In this document: piece after piece, positions 1-10,910 of the stretch
Layout: every line of letters starts with the position of its first letter
Numbering within the stretch: the stretch's first letter is position 1
Assembly: GCA_019054805.1 (NCBI GenBank)
Contig: JAHQIY010000036.1
Coordinates: forward strand, 186,001 to 250,000
From: Brachionus manjavacas
Taxonomy: Eukaryota; Rotifera; Eurotatoria; Ploima; Brachionidae
DNA length: 64,000 nucleotides
Reading direction: 5' to 3'
Program-made: the position numbers and the translations under genes
Notes under the pieces: generated by a model
The model's database searches: none
Seen by the model: the letters and a program-made list of their open reading frames with translations, nothing else
Told to the model about the DNA's origin: nothing

Positions 1-1173
1 GTTAGTATCTGAATAAATTGAAAAAAGCCATTTAAAAGACCGAGTGTCTCTTTTGGAACTCCGGCTTCAATCATTTTTAAAATTCTAATTGAAGAAGTGG
101 CAAAAGCGACCTTTTGAAAAATGTTTAAAAGAAAATTGTACAAAAATCATAAAATCATACCTTTGAAGTGAACAAAATAAGCAAAAGACTCTTGATAGGA
201 TCAAGTTTTAAAATTTTATTCAGCAAACTAAATGTTTCTTTAATTGAAAAATTGTTGTCCAAAGCTTCTTCTTGGTAGAAATTTTTTTCTTTTTTGAAAA
301 AAAGAATAAAAGTTGTTGAAACAATAAATACTAAGCCAAAAAAATGCATAAATCCTTTTTAAAACCTAAAATAAAATACAATTTATTTTATCTTTTCCAG
401 ATTACCGCTAAGATCGACCAACCCATATCTCTTGCTTTCCCAGCCAAAAAATGGTCTTATGTAATTATTGGAAAAACTTTCTGACTCGAGAATTAGAAAT
501 AAGGAATTTCCGACTAAAACACCTGCTGTCGATCCGGCATTGTTACATATCGAGGCCCAACTCGACTTTTCTCTAATTTAAAAATTAATTACTCAACACA
601 TTTGAATTACACTATGATTACTTTGATAGCATGGTCAAACCCCAGCCATCTACAGCTATGTCCTGGGTCGCCGCCAAAAAGGTAAACATAAAAAAAATGC
701 TCGTCAAAATGTAGATTTCTAAAGATTTTATTAAATACTAAATTAGATAATTTCAAAATTTAACAAATTTTACCATTAGAAGTGATCTTTTTGTTTTTTT
801 CTATCATTTGATGAACATCACTAGCAAAAAGAATCATGAAAATGCCAATTAAGTATTGAATAGGCACAAGCCAACTTTTGCGTTTGCCAATTCGTTCAAT
901 ATATAAGGAATCAACGATTGGAGCCCATAGTAGCTTGATGGCAAAAGGCCACGAGGCGAAACTGAATATAGCTTGGTGGGAATATGACACGTTTCTTGAG
1001 CTGAGTATATAAGGTAAACTAGCAGTTAGACCAAGAGGAATTCCTTGCAAAAAATACAAAAACATGAGAAACGAGATATTTTTCAAATCATTGTTGGTCT
1101 TTATTTCGATGTTCTTTTTCAGAACCGATATCATGATATCTTGAGATTTTGAGTTTGAGGAAGCAATTGTCAT
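1..1173 (-). CDS. SLC33A1: SLC33A1-like acetyl-CoA transporter (3' end off window)
   Basis: Multi-pass carrier of the AT-1/SLC33A1 family, which moves acetyl-CoA into the ER/Golgi lumen for protein and ganglioside acetylation (family knowledge). Five exons read on the minus strand: 774-1173, 622-718, 406-572, 161-354 and 1-110. All introns are 49-55 bp, GT-AG, with matching phases. The frame gives about 322 residues. Diagnostic motifs are LQGIPLGL in the first helix, RKSWLVPIQY, AATQDIAVDGWGLTML across exon 2, and SICNNAGSTAG at the start of exon 3. The start is the ATG at 1173, followed by about 30 polar residues before the first helix. The last helices and the stop lie beyond base 1. The exon 5 frame is open to the window edge, though a very short intron near 1-30 cannot be excluded. 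Confidence 0.9.
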
Positions 1174-2695
1174 TATATGAAATTATTCATTACCGAAATT
1201 TTAGGATAAAAAGTTCTATTTTTTAATTTATATTTTATGTTTAATCTTGAAAAATTGCAACTTATTTTTTAAATTTTTAATTTTTCGAATATATTTAGAA
1301 AATATTATAATTTTTTGACAAAAAAAGTTAAACGTTTCAAAGTTTTTACCAATTATATACACCTGAAAACAACTAAAAATCAAAATTAAATTTACCCTTT
1401 TTTTTAAGGAATAAAAAGCAATTTATTGAACTATATTGTTCAATCAAAATAGTTTAAATTAAAAATTTATTCATAAAAAATTTAAATAAGGTAAAAAATA
1501 ATTTGAAACTAATTTCAAATATTACTAAAAATAATGTATGAATTAATATTTGTTTATGAAAAATTTATTTGTAAAAATAAACTATGACTTCTAATAGATT
1601 ACTAGGTAATTTGATTCAATTTTTTTTTTTAAATTTTTTTACAAAAAAAAAACGCAGTTAAGTGTCAGGAATCAAAATCTTAAATGCTATTTGAATTGAA
1701 AATATCGCGTACCCCATCTACGCTGTGGATTAAATGAAAATGTGCACGTTTCCCTTTTCAAACAAGAAAAGCAAACAAGGCTGCTTATCGCAACAGCTTC
1801 TTACAGAAGTTCCTTCGAAAACTTCGCAACAATTCCAACAGCCAAAACGCGAGAGCTAGTCTCTATCTTGTTTAATCATATAACTAATTTATAATTTATA
1901 ATTTATATTTTTGTAGCAATTTACGATATGTCTGACAATTCTTACTTTATATTTTAATAACAATTATTGTATAATTAGATTTAATTCTCAAATCAATAAT
2001 TTTTAATCAATAAAACGTTTGAAACTCAAAAGGATTTTTTCAAAAAATTTTTTATACTGTCACAGGTATCACTTATTAACCAATTTTTGTTTCTTTTACA
2101 ATAAACTAGACAAAATTTTAGCAAATCAATGATTTTAATTTTTTATAAATAATTTTATTATTAATTTTGAATAAATTAAAAATAAGAAAAAAATTCGCTT
2201 TTGTTTTTATCCCCGGGACTAAATATTAATTGACTGAAAAATGTTTATTTTTTAACTGTTTTCGCCCTATTACGAGTTACGTGAAAATTTTTTTCATTTT
2301 CATTTTTGGTTACAGTGTCAATAGCTTTTTAGCTTTCAAATGATATCTTTAGATCAAAAATTTCCTTTTCCTTTCATGAGAATTCAAGCGCTTTTGTAAA
2401 TAATGGTTTCAGTTAGTTAAAAAGAGTGTGGGGATGTGGGTAAAATTTTGATTTTTAACCCATAGAAATATTACTTTAATGGAATTTCTCAAGTGGATTA
2501 CGGTTCTGATGTCAAAGTCAAAAATTCCTATGGCACACATTTTTTAAACTTGATTACTAATCAAATAGATCTATACAAATTAAAGCCTAAAATTAAATAA
2601 ACAAAGGAGGTAGAAGAAAAATTGAGAGCAAAGAATCAAAAAAGAAAGAAATTTTTGAGTCAAAATTAAAAACAAGAATAAGCTTTTTTTTCTTT
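1174..2695. other. Intergenic, mostly AT-rich, one small compositional island
   Basis: About 1.5 kb between the divergent transporter start and an inverted-repeat element. It is mostly homopolymer-rich AT sequence with no reading frame I can support. The exception is a less AT-rich patch at about 1705-1860 containing a 39-codon ORF, listed separately. Confidence 0.6.
1740..1859 (+). CDS. Small ORF, 39 codons, unknown
   Basis: An ATG-started frame of 39 codons ending in TAG, inside a patch clearly less AT-rich than its surroundings. The predicted peptide is rich in Gln, Ser, Lys and Pro, starts MCTFPFSNKKSKQG and ends QQPKRES. There is no signal peptide or transmembrane segment. No neighbouring exon with compatible splice sites was recognised. 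It could be a short peptide gene, a stray exon, or a remnant of an inserted sequence. No homology is recognised. Confidence 0.2.
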   Translation: MCTFPFSNKKSKQGCLSQQLLTEVPSKTSQQFQQPKRES

Positions 2696-2696
2696 T

Positions 2697-3118
2697 TTAA
2701 AATGGGTTATATTTGACCGATTTCTATAATTACTGAACCTATCTCCAAAAAGTTTTATTCCTTAAATATACAAAAAGCAGTCTCTTAGATTACTGGAATT
2801 GTCTCTATAAATTATTATTTTTAAAATTAAAATTAATGAAAGAAAAGCAATTTATTTTAAATATTTTATTGAAAATTTATTGAAATTTTTAGAAAGAAAA
2901 TATGAAAAATTGAAATATAAAAATGCAAATTATCAATATTTAAGAAAATTAAAGAATGATTATCAAAATTTAAGTAAAATGGTCTTGTAATTTGTTTTAT
3001 TTGTTAAAAATGTATTTATTTTTAATTATTAAGAGACAAAATAATTAAAAATAAATACATTTTTAGAAGATGGGTTCAGTAATTATAGAGATCGATTAAA
3101 TAAAACCCTTTTAAAATT
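2697..3118. mobile_element. Non-autonomous inverted-repeat element (MITE-like)
   Basis: Imperfect terminal inverted repeats of about 54 bp, roughly 83% identical by eye, bound a segment of about 420 bp. The left arm is at about 2697-2750 and the right arm at about 3062-3118. Both contain CTATAATTACTGAACC in inverted orientation. Each end lies in a TTTTAAAA context, so a TTAA-type target site is possible but not proven. There is no coding capacity inside. A perfect 25-bp hairpin (3006-3064) sits just inside the right arm. Confidence 0.6.
3006..3064. repeat. Perfect 25-bp inverted repeat, 9-nt loop
   Basis: Two exactly complementary 25-base arms, beginning AAAAATGTATTTATTTTTAA on the left, flank the loop AAGAGACAA. 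It lies within the inverted-repeat element and probably belongs to it. Confidence 0.8.
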
Positions 3119-3234
3119 GTATATAGCCTTAGATTGTAGCCATCTAAATGATTAAGAATTAAAGTCTTTAAATACAAAACCTTTTTTTCGTTTTCCTAAA
3201 ATATTTTGACAAAATTTTATTTTTAAAATTAATT

Positions 3235-4207
3235 TTAAAAGGTACATTTAAGAATTTTTTTATATTCCTCTCGAAATATTTTATTAGAGAAAGCCATAAA
3301 AATAAAGTTAAATCCATGATAAGAAAATGAAATACAATTAAAAAATACAATTAAAAAAAGTCCTAAATCGCTAACTAACAATTGAGTGAAAAAAAAACTG
3401 GCACAAGCTAATGGAAGCGTCATCATTATAAACAGAAATGTTAGCAATAATACTGTTCTATTTATCCGATCATTTTTTCTTGACTTTTTAATATTTGCCG
3501 TATTCGAAATTGATGCATGAATGGATTTTCTGGAAATTATTTTTCTTATTAGAAGAAAATTAGCGACTAGCAAAACTAAAAAAGGAACTACAGAGTATGT
3601 CATTAGATGTATTTGTCCCCAAACTGTCATCCAACGAGTAGATGGATATCCATCAACTTCGAAGCAAAATGATACTGAAGAATTTCCTATGACTGTGTCA
3701 TAGCCAAAAGTGAACAGAATGTTGATGTTAACTAGAAGCACTAGTGCTGTAATTGACAAAGCTACGATCAATGCTCGTTTGGTGCCAAAGTAAATATTCT
3801 TCCAGTGTTTGATTTGAATACTCAAATACCGATCTAATGATATAAGAACCTTTATTTTTAAAATAATAAAAGATATAAATTTTATTCTAATTTTTATTTT
3901 TATTCACCAAAATCCAAGCTGATATTTGTAATGAAGTGAATTGAAGATAATTTCCAGCCTTACACACATACATGTGTAAGCTTAGAAGATCAGTTGAAGC
4001 AAACTCTTTTAAAAAATTATTCATGTTCCACCAGTAAAGAGATACCATATCACTGATTGTCATAAATATAAGAAAAATAAAAGTAGTATTTTTTCTCATT
4101 CGAAAGCACACCATGCAACTAAGCAAATTGGCTATGGTTCCAAATATTGTCAAAAATAATGCGTACATTCCGAATATTTTGTTTAGTAATTGAAAAACGT
4201 TCGACAT
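3235..4207 (-). CDS. Class A (rhodopsin-like) G-protein-coupled receptor
   Basis: Seven-helix plasma-membrane receptor, complete at 304 residues in two exons (3908-4207 and 3235-3849) with a 58-bp intron. Splicing restores ISLDRYLSIQ, the DRY motif at the end of helix 3. Helix 1 (YALFLTIFGTIANLLSCMV), the helix 2 Asp (TISDMVSLYW), the Cys before helix 3 (MYVCKAGNY) and a Lys/Arg-rich third intracellular loop are visible. Helix 7 reads SFSYHGFNFIFMAF, so the usual NPxxY is replaced. The C-terminal tail is very short. The general look is that of the FMRFamide/peptide-type orphan receptors expanded in small invertebrates; the ligand cannot be named. The start is the first ATG, directly before helix 1. 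Confidence 0.85.
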
Positions 4208-4277
4208 TTTCTAAAAGAAAAAATTAATTAATAATAAAAAATTAAATTATGGACAAAACTTAATTAAATATTGAATA

Positions 4278-4687
4278 CCTTGAAGTTTTGTCTTTTGTTT
4301 TTTACAAAAATTTACGTAAACAAAGTAATTTTTCATAATTTTAGCAGATTTTACGTAAACCGTAATTTAAAGAAAAATGTACTAAAAATTTTAAAGCTTA
4401 GGAATAATTTGAGTGAGTTAATTATAGAATGTAAACTTAATGAATTCGTTTGGGTAAAATTTTTAATTAAGATTTTTGTATATTATTTAAAAAATCTGTT
4501 TAAAAAAAAAGCATCAAGTTCCTAAAAGACAAATGAAACAAAAAAGACGTAAAAATTCTTTATTTTTTGGACATTTTTGTTTTCACAGCAATTTATGTAA
4601 AATCTGGTAAATTTATGATTTTTTAACTTTTTTAGGGTTACTTTTTTTTAAAGTAATTTGTTGTAAAAAAAAAGCCGAAGCATCCCT
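4278..4687. mobile_element. Degenerate inverted-repeat element, possibly Tc1-like
   Basis: The inverted segments 4333-4362 and 4588-4622 match around AGATTTTACGTAAA. Outside them both sides keep a T-run followed by TTTTACAA. The right end reads, on the minus strand, TA then CAGGGATGCTTCGGC, like the ends of Tc1/mariner elements. The left end is too diverged to define. A similar end (TA then CAGTAACGTTCC on the minus strand) occurs at about 12135 inside another element. There is no coding capacity. Confidence 0.3.
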
Positions 4688-5499
4688 GTAAATAGAATTT
4701 AAATGTTTCATTTATTTATCAAAAATTTTATTTTACAAATATTAATAATAATTAGAAATTCCGAAAAATTCGAATCAATGAATATTTTTATAAGAAAAAG
4801 ATAAAAAAATTATTAAAATTTGTTTACTTGCTTTAGATATTACAACAAAAAAGTCAAAAATCATTAAATAAATATTTTCTTTTCTATTTCTTTGATAAAT
4901 TATTTAAACATAATCGATTTAATCATATTTAAAAAAATAAAACCTTCAAAAATACTTGCTAAACTAAATATTTATTAAAACCATTTTTGGTTTGTTCTTC
5001 AATTCTGGAAAATTCTATTTATATATAAAATATATACTGATAACCCGAATTCTTCCAAATCAATAATCGAGGGCGAGAATGAGTTTTTAATTGATTTTAA
5101 AAATAAAAGTTAAAATAAATTTAGAAAAGATGAATGGAAGATTTTTTCAAAATTGGATATTTGAAAATAACATTTTTCTAGAAAATCAATTATCCTTAAA
5201 CGTGTTCATTTTAAAATAAAAAAGGCTAGACATCCTAGAAAAAATGAATTTTTATTCAATTTCCGAAAAGAAGGCTCTGACAAAAAATTAAAAGATTGAT
5301 GCTATTGAACAGATTGCATCAAACAATGTATAAATAATTAAGGAATGATAATCGATTATAAAAAAAGGTAAATTCTAAACATTTTTTAATTATGAAAGCA
5401 ACATTGGGTTCCATTTGAAAAAATGTATTTAATTTTTGAGTATAAAAAAAATTAAAGCCCGTGAGGTTTATTTTTGATAAAAAATTGTCAAATTTCTTT
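4688..5499. other. Intergenic AT-rich DNA
   Basis: No gene, repeat or RNA seen. This is the 3' flank of the LIM gene. Short frames here lack any recognisable protein character. Confidence 0.6.
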
Positions 5500-6819
5500 T
5501 TAAAAGCATCCTTCACACACCAAAATATTGCCAGATTTGAAAAATTTTTTATTTGCCAAAGTTCGCTTACACCTCGCACAAGAAAAGCACTCTTTATGAT
5601 AATTTTTTTCTTCGTAAACTGTGCCCGGCAAATAAGGTGGAATTGGTTCACTACATTTGTTACATCTTGGTGCATATTGATTAATAAAACAAGGTTCACA
5701 AAAAAGAGCATTTCCTTCTTTATCAGTTAGAGTCTTTTTCATTTTGGTTAAGTCTGTTCCACAGCTTTGACATGTAAAACAGTGAATGTGATAATCTTTG
5801 TCTGCGAAAGTGAGCCCATCTTTTTCAATGACTTGAACACATTTTGCACATTTTTTTCCATAGCGCTCTAAATTACAATTAGAGCAAAGTGGAAGTCCGC
5901 GATTTTTATCTTTAAAATAACCCCCATCATTGTCCAAACTTTTGCCACAACCGGAGCATTTCAAGCATAAATCATGTATGGGCTTTTCGTCAAAAATGAG
6001 ATGAGGTCCATTTATCGGAATATTACAAATTGTGCATTTAGGTAACTTTGACAATTGTTCGCAATCGGAACAAATAGGCAATTTTTTGCTTTCGTCTAAA
6101 AAAAATTCTTCTGAATGAATCAACTTGTGACATGATTTACAATGGAAACAATGATCGTGATACTTAATATCAAAGTTAAGTCTTCGTATCACTTCATTTG
6201 GTCTAAATAGTTGATTGCACTTGTCACAACGAGCTCCATTTAACTCACAATTTTCACAAATTACATCTCCATTTTTTTCTGTGATGTATTTTGATCCTTG
6301 AACTGCCTTTCTGCAAATAAAACATTCTACTGAATTTCCAGATTTGATTTGAGGAATGACAGGGTTTTTCAAGCGATCTTCACAATCTTGACACACGACT
6401 TCACCATTTTCGAAAGTAATAAATCTTATGTTTATCAAATTTTGATTACAAGAATGACAAACTTTATTTTCATTAGTTTTTGATGCCAAAAGCGGCTTTC
6501 TGTATTTTTCCAAATCCAAATGTTGTTTATTTGTTTCCATATTTTGCTTAGCTTGCTCAATTAAAAATTGTTGCTGTTTCTGTGCTGACGATGGACGACT
6601 GGCGATACTTTTCTTATCAACCGAAACAGGTCTGGCTTGAGGCTGGCAAGATTGGTCACAAACAAGAGATGCATCGCTACTTTTTTTAAAGGGCCGACCC
6701 CACAATGGACGCTCGCAGATTGAACAAAATAAACAAGTAGGATGGTATCTTTCCCCTTTGACAGTAGTTGCAAGAGATGCAGGCTTGATACTTTTATTAC
6801 ATTTAAAGCAAAGTGACAT
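5500..6819 (-). CDS. Multi-LIM-domain protein, intronless
   Basis: A single uninterrupted frame of 439 codons from ATG 6819 to TAA 5500-5502. LIM domains are double zinc fingers that serve as protein-binding adaptors, often at the cytoskeleton or as co-regulators (family knowledge). Visible Cys/His modules, in order, are: an N-terminal LIM (residues 4-57); a Gln/Lys-rich linker (58-118); two zinc-finger-like half modules (about 121-147 and 165-191); and four full LIM domains starting near RCDKCNQLF, KCTICNIPI, KCAKCVQVI and RCNKCSEPI, the last ending at the C-terminus. There is no kinase, homeodomain or PDZ domain, so it belongs to the LIM-only type. The order resembles FHL/PINCH-style proteins but matches none exactly. 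The lack of introns is unusual next to its intron-containing neighbours and could reflect retroposition. Confidence 0.85.
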   Translation of the reverse strand: MSLCFKCNKSIKPASLATTVKGERYHPTCLFCSICERPLWGRPFKKSSDASLVCDQSCQPQARPVSVDKKSIASRPSSAQKQQQFLIEQAKQNMETNKQHLDLEKYRKPLLASKTNENKVCHSCNQNLINIRFITFENGEVVCQDCEDRLKNPVIPQIKSGNSVECFICRKAVQGSKYITEKNGDVICENCELNGARCDKCNQLFRPNEVIRRLNFDIKYHDHCFHCKSCHKLIHSEEFFLDESKKLPICSDCEQLSKLPKCTICNIPINGPHLIFDEKPIHDLCLKCSGCGKSLDNDGGYFKDKNRGLPLCSNCNLERYGKKCAKCVQVIEKDGLTFADKDYHIHCFTCQSCGTDLTKMKKTLTDKEGNALFCEPCFINQYAPRCNKCSEPIPPYLPGTVYEEKNYHKECFSCARCKRTLANKKFFKSGNILVCEGCF

Positions 6820-7249
6820 TGCGATTATAAAATCCTGATATTATAAAAGATTGATAAATCCTTCTTTTTAAAATTCCTATTTAAATATTTAAGTTTCCTT
6901 GACAACTTTTTTTTTTAATAAAAGTTGAAACATAGCATAAGATTATGAAAAACTGAAAAATTTAAAGCTTTGGAAATTTAAAATCAATTTTTTTAGTTAA
7001 ATAAAAAATTCTTTAATTTTGTTAGCTTTTCGCGCTATAAGAGCTGATTTTACAATCAAACTCAAATTCGGTGACATAGCCAAGGATTAAATAATTGGGG
7101 GTTTCGTCTTATCATTCCAAAAAGTGTCTTGAATGTACGTCACTTTCAAAGTACAATCTTTTTATCCTTTTTTTTATTTTCATCTTTATCATCTTGAGTA
7201 ATAGAACACCTTTCGCCTTTGTAATTTAAAATTAGTTTGAATAAAAAAG
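6820..7249. other. Upstream region of the LIM gene
   Basis: Likely promoter-side sequence of the minus-strand LIM gene. No ORF or repeat is supported. It ends at the 3' tail of an antisense LINE. Confidence 0.5.
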
Positions 7250-9960
7250 CATTTTTTTTTTTTTTTATTTTTTTTATTTGTAAATCTGTATCGAGCGTTA
7301 GCTCCTTCAGAGAAAAATAAAAAATAAAAATAAATAAAAAAAATGATTAAAATAAAAGTTACTGAATAAAATAAGAATTAAAAAATATAGGCATTAGAAA
7401 GTTAATACAATTTGAAGAGAAAAAAAAAAAAAAATTTAGGTATCATAAGAAGTCAATTACCCGTTGGAAGAGCTCATTTGGGACTTGGTAGAAGGGGGCT
7501 TTTGAATCGGGGCTTCTTAAGCCTTCAATGAAGACATCAATATAGTCATGAATAAGTGAAGTGATCAGTGAATTTTTTTTCATTAAACTATTTTTTACAT
7601 ACCTGTTGAGTAGATTTCTAAGTCTAGTTTCGATTTTGTCAATTTTCAAGTCTTCGAGAAGACTAAAAAACTGAAGTAGCGTTATGTCATATGGTAAATG
7701 ATAAATTGACTTAAAGGAAGTATTCTTAAGTACCTGTAGTCTTTGCATATTTTTTTCTGGAAATACGATATAAGATGAAAAAACTATTATCAAATAATGA
7801 ATGCTCTCTGCTTTTCGCAGATGATCTAGTTACATTCTTCATTTATAACAAAAAAGGGAACCATGAAAATAAGATAAATAAATACACCAACGAACTAGAA
7901 CAATGGCTTATTAAATGGAAAATGAAGATATCAGTAGAAAAGTCGTGTTCAGTAGTCTTTTCTAGATATAAAAAAGAGAGTGATGATCTAAACTTAAAAA
8001 TTTATGGAAACAGAATAGTGATTCAAAAAGAAATCAAGTTTCTTGGCATTAAATTTGATTCTAAGTTAAACTTTAATGTACTGGTAGACGAAATCAAAGA
8101 ACGCTGCAATAAAAGGTTAAATATTATTAAGATATTGTCAAATAAAAAATGGGGTCTTAATCAAAACACACAAGGAAATTTATATAAATCTTTAGTCGGA
8201 TCGATTTTAGACTATTCTTTTCCTTGCTTGAATTCATTTTCAGAAAATAATATCAAAAAACTACAAGCAATTCAGAATACAACAGTCAGATCTATCCTCA
8301 AGTTAAAATATGATACTCCTTCCAACATGTTGCATCATGAGGCTTTTAATAAACTTAAATTACTAAAGGTCTCGAATCGTCTTTTTAAGTTGAGTGAGAG
8401 ATATGTTGGGACAGGACTGAGTAATTCCATTCCATTGGTTGTCAGACTGGTGGAGGAATACAAAGAAGGTTTCGAATCAAGATTTATTGAATACCCAACT
8501 CCATTTTGTAATTGCTACCTTACAATTTCTTCTTTTTTCCCTGAACAATCAATTTTTAAAAAATGTGTATCCTTTAACTCTCTAATTCAATTTCATTAAT
8601 TTTCCCCTATTTTAAACCATTTTATTACATTTTATTTTTTTAAATTTTTATTCTGTCTTATTTAACTTTATTTTATTTTGATTTTTTTTTTTTTTAATCT
8701 GAAGGAGCTTTTGCTCGGTACAGAAAACAAATAAATAAAAAATAAATAAATCAAAAATGGAACCTACAAGTGCGTTATAGATTCCAGGGAGTGTTTTTTA
8801 CTTAGCTTCCAAGATTTGCGGGACAAAATTTTAACCAGATTCACTCTATCATGACATCTAGATCGGATAAGCTCAATTTGGGAGTTAAAGCAGAGATTTT
8901 GGTCAAACTTCGTACCAAGAAGACTGTAAAATCTGTGTATGGAATTTGGAATTTGCTTGCCAAAAAGTTTTAAGCTTAGCTTGTTGTTTTTGGAGGGGTT
9001 ACCAGAGAAGATTATATAACTGCACTGGTCAGTTATTTTTATTATTTTTAATCATATACCTATTATCATGATAAGGCTATTGATTAAAACTGAGAAAATG
9101 TTTATGGAAAATACTTAAATTATGGTCAAATTGAAGGTAAAAATGGGCTTTGATTACAGGTCGTTGCAGCATGCAAAAGTAGTTGTCAAAGTTAAAATTG
9201 AGTTGTTTGTGAGTCAAAATGTTATTAATTAGTCAAATTATTATTTTGTTTAAGCTGTCGATTTTTTTTGATTTCTAAGTTCAATCAAAAGAAATAATAA
9301 AATGTCACCAGATGAATCTGATTACATTTCGATTTTAAGTAGGAATATCAGAGGAATATCAGAGCAATGAAGCAGGAACAAATTGAAAATTTAGTTGATG
9401 GAAAAAAATTGTTAAATCTAAATTCAGCCTGCGAACAGTCTCTCCGAACAAATTGTAGATTTCATTTAATTTTTTAACATGGCGTTCTGTTAGGTAATTA
9501 TTTATCATGTTTTCCAGATTTCCTTTCTTATTCAAAATAAAAAAAAAATTCGAATCAATGGCAAAAAAGTGAGTATTGGCTGTTTGTTTTATTTCTTTTT
9601 GGTACGTCATTTATGAAAATGCTTAAAAGAAGTGGACTAATTGCTGAATCTTGTGGAACCCCTGCTTTAATTGTCCATTTATATTTACTCAAATGATAAT
9701 AAATGAAGAAACGATATAATCCAGTAGATAAGATAAGCGGACAGAACATACTTACTTTTTGAGTTTTCTGAATCTTGAACTCAAAACCTTCGAGAAGACT
9801 AATATTAACCTCTTTGCTATCATTAATTAGCGAGGGTGTTAGTCTTAAACGTTTCTTTGATCTAAATTTATTTATTTTTTCCAAAAAGACCTACTCGAAA
9901 AGGATTTTTTCCCATTTTATTTTCTTTACCTTAAATACTACCATCGATGTTCTTACTGAA
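7250..9960 (-). mobile_element. Old Jockey-like LINE, minus strand, broken by a younger LINE
   Basis: Pieces of one decayed non-LTR retrotransposon lie in order on the minus strand. About 9960-9480 holds a linker start (KINKFRSK), then a large internal deletion, then AGVPQDSAISPLLLSIF from the reverse transcriptase. About 9040-8756 holds the thumb region (CSYIIFSG through VKILSRKSW), not intact. About 7788-7443 holds the C-terminal region (LQVLKN, then TLLQFFSLLEDLKI). The 3' tail, with a GAGC/GCTC stem and A-rich end, is at 7250-7310. Bases 9040-9480 are partly unexplained. A plus-strand LINE of the same broad family interrupts it at 7795-8750. Rejoining the flanks restores the homologous order at that point, so the interruption is secondary. 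Confidence 0.75.
7791..8750 (+). mobile_element. 5'-truncated Jockey-like LINE, young copy, inserted in an older LINE
   Basis: The copy starts inside the reverse transcriptase domain at NNECSLLFADDL (the catalytic FADD is kept). It runs through the thumb and C-terminal region to a stop at 8599, then a 3' UTR and the terminal stem CTGAAGGAGCTTTTGCTC with an AAATAAATAA tail (8699-8750). It is nearly identical to the copy at 28051-30085, differing by scattered substitutions and about 70 bp missing from the 3' UTR. ATCAAA occurs on both sides (7789-7794 and 8750-8755) and is the probable target duplication, although CAAA may be shared with the element. This is a dead-on-arrival copy. Confidence 0.85.
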
Positions 9961-10910
9961 ATAGTAGGCACGTTTGTGAATTTTTACCACCTACTAATAA
10001 CTTATTTTTTTTTTTTGCATCAATATTGAATGAAAATTTTCTGACAAATTTTTGATAGATCAAAATTGAATGACATATTTAGAAAAAATCGAAATTAAAA
10101 AAATTATTGTCATCAAATTGAAAGCTTTTACACGAAAAAGTTAAGAAGCGGATTTATGATTTTTAATTACTTTGAATAAATAAAAATTTCCTCAAAATAG
10201 AAATTTTTTTTCTCTTTTTTACTTCAAGTCTATTTGGTCGCTGAACATTATTTGTCTCCGTTGAGCCTTGTCACATGATTTCACATTAAGAAAAAAATTA
10301 TTACCCATTCGAAGTCAGTCCCCTTATTTTCATGATGAAAGTGGTCAAAATATATAAAATTGTTTTAAATTTCATTTTTAATATTATTGAATAAATTTTG
10401 TTAGTCATGCAAGTAGAAGATCGAGGGTTCGAAAATCCGTGAGGATGAAAAAATCTTCAAAATATCTCAGCAATACCGCGCAAATGTTTAAACCTCTTTC
10501 ATCATAAAATAGGGGCACCAGTTTCGACTGGGTAATAATTTCGATGTAGATGATCAACTCGATGGAGTAGCCTCTGTGTCATATCGAAGCCGTTGCTCAA
10601 AAAGGTACTTGAAAAGGAAATGAGCACCTCTTCATTATCAACAAGGATAGAAAAGGTACAATTATTAAATATTTAATTAAATTTCAATTTTCTTAAAAAG
10701 AAAAATAATAAAACAACTCTAGTGATATTTAACCACTCACTGTTTATTTTTGTTGATCAAAACAGCTTTTAATTAAATTTAAATTAATTAAATTATAATT
10801 GGAAAACTTTAATTTTTATTTTTATTTTACTTCTCCTTATAGAAGCTAATTTGAATTAAATAAATAAAAAATAAACTTGTTAATTCAGAAGTTATCTTTT
10901 GAAAACTTGC
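9961..10910. other. Non-coding, possible SINE-like patch at 10384-10640
   Basis: AT-rich DNA apart from a less AT-rich stretch at about 10415-10640. That stretch contains GGGTTCGAAAATCC, resembling a pol III B box or T-loop. No matching A box was found at the expected distance. No coding frame is supported. Confidence 0.35.

Noticed and set aside
4271-4525. 84-codon plus frame after the GPCR
   Set aside because: Low-complexity Lys/Asn/Leu/Phe composition inside a degenerate inverted-repeat element.
9775-10029. 84-codon plus frame
   Set aside because: Antisense of the decayed LINE linker region.
10415-10445. Possible tRNA gene
   Set aside because: Only a T-loop-like motif is present; acceptor stem, D-arm and anticodon arm could not be folded.
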